Below are positions 15,792 through 23,207 of a stretch of 38,092 bases of DNA, one piece after another (positions within the stretch are counted from its first letter, which is position 1; each line of letters opens with the position of its first letter). The DNA lies in contig JBFIEE010000036.1 in the NCBI GenBank assembly GCA_041603535.1, forward strand, positions 1-38,092. Reading direction: 5' to 3'. The position numbers and the translations under genes were made by a program. This DNA comes from HB2-32-21 sp041603535. GTDB lineage: Bacteria; Pseudomonadota; Gammaproteobacteria; Pseudomonadales; Porticoccaceae. The notes under the pieces were generated by a model. It saw only the letters and a program-made list of their open reading frames with translations. It did not search any database and was not told the DNA's origin.

Positions 15792-16562
15792 ATGGACCCC
15801 AGAGCATTCAATTTAGCAGGCAAAGTGGCACTGGTGACGGGTGCGTCGAGCGGCTTTGGCGACCATTTTGCCCATGTGCTGGCAGCGGCGGGCGCGAAGG
15901 TCGTGGTTGGCGCCCGGCGTCAAGAGCGCCTGCAGAAACTGGTCGCCAACATCGGCGAAGCGGGCGGCGAGGCGATGGCCGTGGCGCTGGACGTGACCTG
16001 TGCGGACAGCGTCAGCAAGGCCTTCGATCAGGCGGAAGCGACCTTCGGCACGGTGACCTTGCTGGTCAACAACGCCGGGGTTGCCGCGCCAAAAACCGTG
16101 CACAAAACGACAGAGCAGGACTGGGATTTTGTCATCGACACCAATCTCAAGGGTGCCTGGCTGGTGGCCGCAGAGGCGGCACGCCGCATGATTGCCGCCA
16201 ATGCCGCAGGCGCCGTCGTCAATATCGCATCGGTGCTTGGCCTCGCTACCAGCACCGGCCACGGCATCTATTCGGCGTCGAAGGCCGGGGTCATCCAGCT
16301 CACCAAACACATGGCACTGGAGCTGTCGGGGAAAAATATCCGCGTCAATGCGATTTGCCCCGGTTACTTTAGAACCGAGATGAATGGCGAGTATTTTGAC
16401 AGTGCAGCCGGGAAAACCTATATCGAGGCCACACCGGCCCGACGCCTCGGCGACATGGCGGAAATGGATGGCCCCCTGCTGTTGCTGGCCAGTGATGCGG
16501 GTTCATTTATTAATGGCGCCGTTCTCCCGGTCGATGGCGGACATCTGGTCATGTCAATTTGA
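15792..16562 (+). CDS. SDR family oxidoreductase
   Basis: This is a classical SDR of 256 residues. TGASSGFG is at 16-23, and Arg42-Arg43 after the second strand suggest NADP(H). NNAG lies at 93-96, and the catalytic Ser147, Tyr160 and Lys164 are intact. ATRL-type substrate-loop features cannot be assigned. GAGGAAC lies 5-11 bases before the ATG. It follows the tandem reductases by 167 bp. In the inferred pathway it could be the 3-hydroxyacyl-CoA dehydrogenase, the role of LvaD in levulinate catabolism, but the second SDR downstream is an equal candidate. Its Phe at position 22 in the glycine motif (GFG in place of GIG) is shared with that neighbour, suggesting relatedness. Confidence 0.88.
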   Translation: MDPRAFNLAGKVALVTGASSGFGDHFAHVLAAAGAKVVVGARRQERLQKLVANIGEAGGEAMAVALDVTCADSVSKAFDQAEATFGTVTLLVNNAGVAAPKTVHKTTEQDWDFVIDTNLKGAWLVAAEAARRMIAANAAGAVVNIASVLGLATSTGHGIYSASKAGVIQLTKHMALELSGKNIRVNAICPGYFRTEMNGEYFDSAAGKTYIEATPARRLGDMAEMDGPLLLLASDAGSFINGAVLPVDGGHLVMSI

Positions 16563-16660
16563 CGCCGACACAGGCGACCGGGGCGGGGGCGTGTATATTC
16601 GAACCAGCCCGGCGCGCTAAACCATGAACGTGGCGTACCAGGGTTAACGATTCAAAGGTA

Positions 16661-16755
16661 TGCGGATCAGCGGTGCGCGGATCAGCGCTATGCGGATTAT
16701 CATAACGCCACAAGGTTTGTACTATAGCCGCAGTTGGCCCAGCCGCAGCTGACCC
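16661..16755. repeat. Two sets of short direct repeats before an SDR gene
   Basis: The 260-bp gap between the two SDR genes holds three successive copies of a GCGGATCAGC-like element about 14-15 bp apart (16661-16701; the third is reduced to GCGGATTATC). Two adjacent 15-bp copies of AGCCGCAG(T/C)TG(G/A)CCC lie at 16726-16755. A promoter-like pair, TTATCA (16697-16702) and TACTAT (16720-16725) with 17-bp spacing, lies between the sets. The layout would suit repeated regulator binding at an internal promoter, but no regulator is known. Confidence 0.4.
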
Positions 16756-16822
16756 TGACTCGAGGTGAGCCACGGCAGGATCCGCCAACTGACTAACGAT
16801 CCAGATACAGGGTAAACCTTAC

Positions 16823-17593
16823 ATGCAAACCCGATACGACTTCACCGACCAGGTTGTACTTATCACCGGCGCCGGCAGTGGCTTTGGCCAACTGGCGGCG
16901 ACTCGCTTTGCCGAGGCTGGTGCCAGACTGGCTCTGTGCGATATCAACGCAAGCGCCGTCGAGGACATTGCCGCGCAGATACGGGCCAGGGGCGGCCAGG
17001 CCAGGGCCATGGCCTGCGATGTCAGCGCTGGCGAGCAGGTCGCTCGCTTTGTGGCCGACTGTGTCGAACACTTCGGCCAGCTCGACATCGGCATTAACAA
17101 TGCGGGTATTTCCCATGCCAAAAAACGCCTGCACGATCTCGACGAGGCCAGCTGGGACAACACCACCGGCGTCAACCTGAAGGGCGTCTTTCTGTGCATG
17201 AAGCACGAGCTGGCGCAGATGGTCACCCAGCAGGGCGGCGTTATTCTGAATGTCGCCTCCGCCGCCGGGTTGATGGGTTCGCCATTTCTGAGCATATACT
17301 CTGCGGGCAAACACGGGGTCATCGGTCTGACCAAATCCGCCGCACTGGAGTACGGCAAAATGAACATTCGCGTTAACGCCATCTGCCCGGCTTTCGCGAA
17401 AACGCCGCTGGTCGAAAATAGCCTGAATGCCGCGGGCGGTAAAAGCCAGGAAAACCTCATGGCCGGCAACCCGATGAAGCGACTCGGCGAGGTAGAAGAA
17501 ATTGTCCAGGCCATGCTCTGGGCCTGCTGCCGGGACAACAGCTTTATGAACGGTGCGGTGCTGCCACTGGATGGAGGACTGGCCGCCAGTTAG
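16823..17593 (+). CDS. SDR family oxidoreductase
   Basis: This is a 256-residue classical SDR. TGAGSGFG is at 15-22, and Asp40 after the second strand suggests NAD(H). NNAGIS lies at 92-97, and the catalytic set is Ser146, Tyr159 and Lys163. It differs from its upstream SDR neighbour in predicted cofactor, NAD here against NADP there, so the two could act in opposite directions on one substrate. The ATG at 16823 has only a weak AGGG upstream. It follows a 260-bp gap with repeats and a possible promoter, so it may start a second transcription unit that continues into pdxH only 12 bp downstream. It is a candidate LvaD-like 3-hydroxyacyl-CoA dehydrogenase. Confidence 0.88.
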   Translation: MQTRYDFTDQVVLITGAGSGFGQLAATRFAEAGARLALCDINASAVEDIAAQIRARGGQARAMACDVSAGEQVARFVADCVEHFGQLDIGINNAGISHAKKRLHDLDEASWDNTTGVNLKGVFLCMKHELAQMVTQQGGVILNVASAAGLMGSPFLSIYSAGKHGVIGLTKSAALEYGKMNIRVNAICPAFAKTPLVENSLNAAGGKSQENLMAGNPMKRLGEVEEIVQAMLWACCRDNSFMNGAVLPLDGGLAAS

Positions 17594-17605
17594 CCGGACA
17601 AATCC

Positions 17606-18247
17606 ATGTCAATCAAGGATACGCGCAGAGAATACGATTACGGTCAGCTGAACGAAGCGTCACTGCTGGCCTCACCCTTTGACCAGTTTCAACTGTGGCT
17701 GGATCAGGCCTGCCAATCGCCCATCAAGGATCCGACGGCAATGACTGTCTCCACCTTGAATAGCGAGGGCAGACCCTGGCACCGCGCAGTGCTGCTAAAA
17801 GGTTTCGATGAACAGGGCTTCGTGTTTTATACCAACCTGGGCAGCAACAAGGCCCGCGATATCGCGCTTAACCCGAGGGTGAGCCTGCACTTTCCGTGGT
17901 TTTTACTGGATCGTCAGGTCTCTGTTAGCGGCACGGCTGCAGCGGTATCGCCAGCGGAAGTAGACACTTACTTCGCATCCCGCCCCCGGGAGAGCCAGCT
18001 CGCCGCCTGGGCATCCGATCAAAGTCAGCCGCTGGCCTCGCGGGCGGACCTGGAAGCAACCTTCGACGCCTACGCGGCGCAATTTGCCGACCAGGACATC
18101 CCCACGCCGCCATTCTGGGGCGGCTTTCGAATCACACCTCTGGAGTTTCAGTTCTGGCAGGGGGGCCCACGCCGCCTGCACGATCGCTTTCAGTATTTAC
18201 CCGACACACCGGTAGGCGGCTGGCGCACTTGCCGCCTCGCGCCCTGA
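17606..18247 (+). CDS. pdxH: Pyridoxamine 5'-phosphate oxidase
   Basis: This FMN enzyme oxidises pyridoxine or pyridoxamine 5'-phosphate to pyridoxal 5'-phosphate in the last step of the vitamin B6 route. The 213-residue length is close to the 218 of E. coli PdxH. Recognisable segments are the FMN-binding RAVLLKGFDEQGFVFYTN (60-77), SNKARDI (80-86), the substrate-side SRPRESQLAAWAS (125-137), and the conserved C-terminus with FQFWQGGPRRLHDR and WRTCRLAP. The start at 17606 lies 12 bp after the SDR stop, with GGA upstream, so it is probably co-transcribed with that gene. Its placement inside an acyl-CoA cluster has no obvious metabolic reason. SerC in this window is also a B6-dependent enzyme, but the two loci are separate. 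Confidence 0.95.
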   Translation: MSIKDTRREYDYGQLNEASLLASPFDQFQLWLDQACQSPIKDPTAMTVSTLNSEGRPWHRAVLLKGFDEQGFVFYTNLGSNKARDIALNPRVSLHFPWFLLDRQVSVSGTAAAVSPAEVDTYFASRPRESQLAAWASDQSQPLASRADLEATFDAYAAQFADQDIPTPPFWGGFRITPLEFQFWQGGPRRLHDRFQYLPDTPVGGWRTCRLAP

Positions 18248-18295
18248 ATTAACACACCTACAGTCACCGCATCCAGGGGCGCAGGGGAAGATACC

Positions 18296-18922
18296 ATGAC
18301 AACAACGTTACACTTGATTCGCCACGGCGAAACCAACTGGAATGCCGAAGGCCGCATTCAGGGTCAAATGGAGTCCGTGCTGACCGATCTAGGCCAGCAA
18401 CAGGCCAGTGGACTGCGTGAAAAACTGCGCCATTACCAGTTTGATCAGTTGTTTTGCAGCAGCAGCAAGCGGGCACAGCAAACAGCGGAGCTGGCCTTTG
18501 GCGACCGCCGGCAAACCATCACCACGGCCGACGCGCTGAGGGAAATTTACCTGGCCGACTGGGAAGGGCACCTCTATGCCGATATCGAAGTCCGTGACCC
18601 CGAAGGCATTCACGCCTTTCGTCACCAGCCCCACCTGTTTGCGGCTGCTGGTGCGGAAACCTTCCACCAACTGCAAGCGCGCGCACTCACCGCCGTGGCC
18701 ACCATCCTCGACCAATGCAGTGGCCTGGAGGTGGCGGTTGTCAGCCACGGCGCCTGGATAAAGTCTGTGCTGAGCCACTACGAAGGCCGCCCCATCGAGC
18801 GCTTCTGGGAGCCGCCACGCATGCACAACTGTTGTCACAGCATTATCGAATTAGGCGACGATGGCACATCCAGAATCGTGCGCTATGCGGATCTGGATAC
18901 CGACACTCGGACTGGAACGTGA
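18296..18922 (+). CDS. Histidine phosphatase family protein
   Basis: This 208-residue protein belongs to the phosphoglycerate mutase-like histidine phosphatases, with a complete active site. RHGETNW is at 9-15 with nucleophile His10. The second Arg is in SSSKRAQQTAE, the Glu in LREIYLADWEG, and the second catalytic His151 in VSHGAW. Relatives include CobC/alpha-ribazole phosphatase and GpmB-like enzymes of broad substrate range. AGGGGAAG lies about 7 bases before the ATG. It comes 48 bp after pdxH. Unlike the phosphatase-like protein at the head of the cluster, this one retains all catalytic residues. It could clear phosphorylated side products, but no substrate can be assigned. Confidence 0.88.
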   Translation: MTTTLHLIRHGETNWNAEGRIQGQMESVLTDLGQQQASGLREKLRHYQFDQLFCSSSKRAQQTAELAFGDRRQTITTADALREIYLADWEGHLYADIEVRDPEGIHAFRHQPHLFAAAGAETFHQLQARALTAVATILDQCSGLEVAVVSHGAWIKSVLSHYEGRPIERFWEPPRMHNCCHSIIELGDDGTSRIVRYADLDTDTRTGT

Positions 18923-19008
18923 CACTAGAATAAACATCAAAAAAGTGCCGGCGACAGGAACCAATAATATTTATTAAGAGACAAATTTCCGTAAACAGGG
19001 GAACCACC

Positions 19009-19941
19009 ATGACTTCAGCAGACCTACCACAGCGCACGCGGGTTTATCAGAACCATCATCTCGACAGCACCCGCTGGGATAATTTTAAAGTGCGCGATGA
19101 CGACATTCTGGTATGCACCTCAATGAAGAGCGGCACCACCTGGATGCAGCGCATCGTCGCCCTGCTAATTTTTCAGGAACAACAGCCCGCGCAGTCCTTC
19201 CACGATATTTCGGTGTGGCTGGATATGCGTGTCGCGCCCCTGGACCAGACGATGACAGCGATCGAGGCGCAGACTCACCGGCGTTTCCTGAAAACGCATT
19301 CGGCTCTGGATGGCCTGCCGTATTTTCCGCAGATGAAATACATTGTCATCGGCCGTGATGTACGTGATGTGTTTATGTCGTTGTGGAATCACGCGTCCAA
19401 TTACACCGACGAATTCATTGAGGTCCTCAACAACACGCCCGGTCGCGTCGGCGAGCCATTTCCACCGCTCTATAAAGACATTCACGAGCTCTGGCACGTG
19501 TGGATCAATCAGGGCAATTTCCCCTGGGAAACCGACGGCTACCCGTTCTGGTCCCACCTGCATTTTGTACAATCCTGGTGGCAGTACCGCCATCTTCCCA
19601 ATATTTATCTGGTCCATTTCAATGACCTGTTAAAGGACCTGGAAGGCGAGATGCGCAAAGTGGCTAAATACCTCGACATCGACGTGGCGGAATCCCTGTG
19701 GCCCAGCCTGGTGGAGCAGGCAACGTTTGAAAACATGAAAACCAATGCCGAAACTCTACTGCCGATGATCAATGGTATTTTCGCCGGCGGCGCCAAATCG
19801 TTTATTAATAAGGGCACCAACGGTCGCTGGCGCGACGTGTTAACAGCGGACGAACTCAAGGAATGTGATGCCGCCGTCGCCCGCGCACTGACACCGGATT
19901 GCGCCAGGTGGCTGGCAGCGGGTGGTGCCGATAAACTGTAG
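19009..19941 (+). CDS. PAPS-dependent sulfotransferase
   Basis: This 310-residue sulfotransferase domain protein should move a sulfuryl group from PAPS to a hydroxyl or amine of a small molecule or lipid. The 5'-phosphosulfate loop MKSGTTWMQ is at 39-47. The likely catalytic His97 is in FLKTHSALDGLP. The 3'-phosphate motif IGRDVRDVFMS is at 114-124 (Arg116, Ser124), and a C-terminal loop KGTNGRWR (268-275) matches the third PAPS-binding motif. These resemble cytosolic eukaryotic-type SULT enzymes, found also in marine bacteria and mycobacteria. No signal peptide is seen, so it should be cytoplasmic. GGGGAA lies just before the ATG. It is followed by an acyl-CoA ligase. Whether it makes a sulfated product or acts in reverse is not visible. 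Confidence 0.9.
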   Translation: MTSADLPQRTRVYQNHHLDSTRWDNFKVRDDDILVCTSMKSGTTWMQRIVALLIFQEQQPAQSFHDISVWLDMRVAPLDQTMTAIEAQTHRRFLKTHSALDGLPYFPQMKYIVIGRDVRDVFMSLWNHASNYTDEFIEVLNNTPGRVGEPFPPLYKDIHELWHVWINQGNFPWETDGYPFWSHLHFVQSWWQYRHLPNIYLVHFNDLLKDLEGEMRKVAKYLDIDVAESLWPSLVEQATFENMKTNAETLLPMINGIFAGGAKSFINKGTNGRWRDVLTADELKECDAAVARALTPDCARWLAAGGADKL

Positions 19942-19973
19942 CGCTGGTCTGTCTGGATACACCTTGCGCCACG

Positions 19974-19994
19974 ACATCCACGACATCCACGACT
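19974..19994. repeat. Short 9-bp tandem repeat
   Basis: ACGACATCC is present twice in tandem and followed by a partial third copy (CACGAC), 40-60 bp before the acyl-CoA ligase start. It is downstream of the sulfotransferase stop. No function is evident. Confidence 0.4.
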
Positions 19995-20033
19995 TTAAAA
20001 AGTATCACATAATACTGAGACGAGGGACAGACC

Positions 20034-21614
20034 ATGGCCTCACCACTGGAAATTAACCTGATACGGCGCATCGCCATGGGTGATACCCTGCGCCGCCGTG
20101 CCGCCGACTGCCCCAGTAATGAGGCGGTCGTCGAGTTTGTCGAGGGCGAACGCATTGCCCTGTCCTACCGGGCGCTCAACAGTCGCGTCAATCAGCTCAC
20201 TCACGGCTTGCGTGCCAGAGGCATTCAGCAGGGCGACCGGGTGGCCATCCTCGGCGCCAATACCAGTCAATTTCTCACCTGTCTGATGGCCTGCTTCAAA
20301 GGCGGCTTTGTCGCTGTGCCGGTCAATTTTGTGCAAAACCCGACAGATGTGGCATACAACATTGAACACTCTGGTGCCACGGCGGTGTTTGTCGACGCAA
20401 CGCTGCACCCCTTGGTTACGCAGGTCACCGGCACTATCGACCGCGATTTCGTGCTGGTGACACTGGCCGGCCCTGCCAGCGGCAACTTTGCTGCATTTGC
20501 GGATCTGCTTACCGGGCAGCCAGCAACAGAAATCGAAGATATTATTATCGAGGACAATGATCTGGCTCAGATTATGTACACCAGCGGCACCACCGCACGG
20601 CCCAAGGGCGTGATGCTGTCCCACAAAAATTTATATATCGCTACGCTGAATACGGTCATCAGTATTGGCATCAACAAGGATCGTATTGATAACGCGGCGG
20701 TCCTGCCTATCTTTCACATTACTGCCGAGTTGTTTGCCCTGGTGTCCCTGCATTTCGGCGCCAGGGTTATTCTGCAAAACGGCTTTAACCCCGCGACGAT
20801 GCTGGGCCTTATCGAGGCCGAGCAGATTCAGTTTGCCATTCTGCTGCCGCTGATGTGGAAGGCGATGCTCGCGCACCCGGAGCTCGGCAATCATGACTAC
20901 ACCTCCATGCACCTGGGCATGTACGGCATGGCGCCGATGGATGCGCCGACGCTGGCGCGCTTAAAAGAGGTGTTCGGCTGCCCGTTTATCACCGGCTCGG
21001 GACAAACAGAAATCAACGGCGTGGCGACCATCATGGATGCCGAGTGGGCAATGCTCAAGACAGGCAATGTCTGGGGTGATGGCTCCATGGCCAGTGATCA
21101 GGCGGTGATGGACGACCGGGGCAACCTCCTCCCGCCCGGTGAAGTAGGCGAAGTCGTATGGCGCAGCCCGCAAACCATGCTCGGCTATTACCGCAATGAA
21201 GAGGCGACCAGCGAAGCTCAGGCCCATGGCTGGCACCACTCCGGGGATATTGGTTATCTGGATGACGACAACCAGTTCTGGTTTGTCGACCGCAAAAAAG
21301 ACATGGTTAAGTCCGGGGGCGAAAATGTGTCTTCGGTGAAGGTCGAACGCACCGTACTCGCTTTTCCGGGCGTGGCCAATGTCGGCGTTATTGGTCTGCC
21401 TCATGAACACTGGGGCGAGGCTGTGACCGCCGTGGTGGCGCATCTGCCCGGCGTGCAACTGGACGAGCAGGCGATTATCGAACACTGCAAAAAAGAACTC
21501 GGTGGATTTGAAACACCGAAAAAGGTAATTATCCTTGACGCGCTGCCAATGACCGCGACAGGCAAGGTAAAAAAACACCTGTTACGCAAAGAGTACGCCA
21601 ACCTGTTTCAGTAG
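20034..21614 (+). CDS. AMP-forming acyl-CoA synthetase
   Basis: This 526-residue ANL-superfamily ligase activates a carboxylic acid with ATP and joins it to CoA. The P-loop-like YTSGTTARPKG is at 182-192, where Ala-Arg takes the place of the more common Gly-Lys or Gly-Asn pair. GSGQTE is at 321-326, the hinge-side HHSGD at 401-405, DRKKDMVKSGGENV at 419-432, and the catalytic Lys511 is in TATGKVKK. The fatty-acid versus short-acid preference cannot be told by eye. ACGAGGGACAG lies before the ATG. It is the last gene of the plus-strand cluster and would provide the CoA thioester that the upstream kinase and dehydrogenase use, the role of LvaE in levulinate catabolism. It converges on trkH. Confidence 0.92.
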   Translation: MASPLEINLIRRIAMGDTLRRRAADCPSNEAVVEFVEGERIALSYRALNSRVNQLTHGLRARGIQQGDRVAILGANTSQFLTCLMACFKGGFVAVPVNFVQNPTDVAYNIEHSGATAVFVDATLHPLVTQVTGTIDRDFVLVTLAGPASGNFAAFADLLTGQPATEIEDIIIEDNDLAQIMYTSGTTARPKGVMLSHKNLYIATLNTVISIGINKDRIDNAAVLPIFHITAELFALVSLHFGARVILQNGFNPATMLGLIEAEQIQFAILLPLMWKAMLAHPELGNHDYTSMHLGMYGMAPMDAPTLARLKEVFGCPFITGSGQTEINGVATIMDAEWAMLKTGNVWGDGSMASDQAVMDDRGNLLPPGEVGEVVWRSPQTMLGYYRNEEATSEAQAHGWHHSGDIGYLDDDNQFWFVDRKKDMVKSGGENVSSVKVERTVLAFPGVANVGVIGLPHEHWGEAVTAVVAHLPGVQLDEQAIIEHCKKELGGFETPKKVIILDALPMTATGKVKKHLLRKEYANLFQ

Positions 21615-21761
21615 CACTCGACGTTAACGAGGTTACCCGCAACATGTCACGTTTCAACCCTATACGGGAGCGACCACCTGCATTAGATAATGCGCGCTTG
21701 CCGACGACCCGAGCACGGACAGCGCATGGTGAGAGGAGAGCGGGACACCAGGGTCACCTGT

Positions 21762-23207
21762 TCAGCGACGCCAGAACATCGGCGTGAACAGCACCAACAG
21801 GGTAAAAATTTCCAGACGGCCCAATAACATGCCCGCGCACAGAACCCACTTTGCAAAGCTGTTGATGTCGCCGTAGTTGGCGGCAACGTCACCCAGACCC
21901 GGCCCCAAATTATTAAGGGCGGCCGCAGTTGCAGACCAGGCCGTGACGTAGTCCAGCCCCGAAGCCAGCAATAGCAATACAATGCCGTAAAACACAGCGA
22001 GATAAACGCCGAAAAACGCCCACACCGCATCGGCAACGCGATCCTGAACAACACGCTTGCCCACCTTGATCGGGATAACAGCGCTGGGATGAATCAGTTT
22101 CTTGATTTCCCGAATGGCCTGCTTGCCCAGAATCATCATACGACCGACTTTGATACCACCGCCGGTGGAACCGGCACACGCGCCGAAAAACGACAGGAAA
22201 ATCAGCATGAACGGTACAAAGCTTGGCCAACCACTATAGTCAGTGGTGGCGAAACCGGTGGTTGTCATGATCGATACCAGCTGAAAAGTGCCATGGTAGA
22301 CACTGCCAGTAATGTCATACACACCTGCCACATAAAGGTACAAACAGACCACCAGAATGCCTCCGGCCAACATGGCCAGGTACAAGCCTGTTTCCGGATC
22401 AGTGAGATAGGCCCTCAGACTTTTACGATTCCAGGCCAGAAAATGCAGACCAAAGTTCATCCCGGCTACGACCATAAAAAAAACGCACACGGCGGCTATC
22501 AGGGGACTATCAAAATAGCCCATGCTGGCATCATGGGTAGAAAATCCACCTATAGCGACGGTCGAGAAACTGTGGCCAATGGCGTCAAACACTGTCATCC
22601 CGGCTAGCCAGTAGCTCACCGCGCAGCCCAGCGTCAGCACCAGGTAGATTGAAAAGAGCGCTTTTGCAGTTTCAGTGATTCGAGGGGTTAATTTGCTGTC
22701 TTTAACATGACCTGGTGTCTCGGTCCGATAGAGCTGCATGCCGCCAACACCCAGCATGGGCATCACCGCCACAGCAATGACCACGATACCAATACCACCC
22801 AGCCATTGCAGTTGCTGGCGATAATAAAGGATCGATTTGGGCAGCTCATCGAGCCCAGTAATGACAGTCGCTCCGGTCGTTGTCAGACCGCTGATTGATT
22901 CAAATACGGCGTCGGTTAGCGACAGGCTCGGCTCTACTAGAGCCAGCGGCAGGGCGCCGCTAAGACCCAGAATCAACCAGAACAGCACTGTCACCAGGAA
23001 GCCATCCCGGGTGCGCAATTCACCCTGACTGCGACTGTTAGGCAACCAGACCAGCATGCCAACGGAAAAAGTGATGGCCAGGGCCAGAAAAAATGCCTGA
23101 CGCGTCGGCTCTTCATAAATAATGGCAACGATGATCGGCGGCAACATGCTGGCGCTGAACAACATCAATAGCAGACCGAGAATGCGAGCGATAATCGAAA
23201 AATGCAT
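21762..23207 (-). CDS. trkH: Trk system potassium uptake protein, membrane subunit
   Basis: This 481-residue inner-membrane subunit conducts K+ together with TrkA. It has about ten transmembrane helices and four pore-loop repeats, each with a selectivity-filter-like turn: TTTGATVITG, STVAIGGFST, MTTTGFATTD and LNNLGPGLGD. The family length (about 483 residues) matches. Its ATG overlaps the stop of trkA by one base (TAATG), so the two subunits are translationally coupled. It is the last gene of the minus-strand def-fmt-rsmB-trkA-trkH run and converges on the acyl-CoA ligase across a 147-bp gap without a clear terminator. Confidence 0.95.
   Translation of the reverse strand: MHFSIIARILGLLLMLFSASMLPPIIVAIIYEEPTRQAFFLALAITFSVGMLVWLPNSRSQGELRTRDGFLVTVLFWLILGLSGALPLALVEPSLSLTDAVFESISGLTTTGATVITGLDELPKSILYYRQQLQWLGGIGIVVIAVAVMPMLGVGGMQLYRTETPGHVKDSKLTPRITETAKALFSIYLVLTLGCAVSYWLAGMTVFDAIGHSFSTVAIGGFSTHDASMGYFDSPLIAAVCVFFMVVAGMNFGLHFLAWNRKSLRAYLTDPETGLYLAMLAGGILVVCLYLYVAGVYDITGSVYHGTFQLVSIMTTTGFATTDYSGWPSFVPFMLIFLSFFGACAGSTGGGIKVGRMMILGKQAIREIKKLIHPSAVIPIKVGKRVVQDRVADAVWAFFGVYLAVFYGIVLLLLASGLDYVTAWSATAAALNNLGPGLGDVAANYGDINSFAKWVLCAGMLLGRLEIFTLLVLFTPMFWRR

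Noticed and set aside
15813..16310. Long antisense open frames over SDR, MDR and ligase genes (for example 165 codons here, 231 codons at 14779-15474)
   Set aside because: They are complements of well-recognised genes, kept open by codon bias, and their translations show no domain.
21680..21693. GCATTAGATAATGC inverted repeat between the acyl-CoA ligase and trkH as a bidirectional terminator
   Set aside because: The stem is short and AT-rich, with no T-run on either strand.
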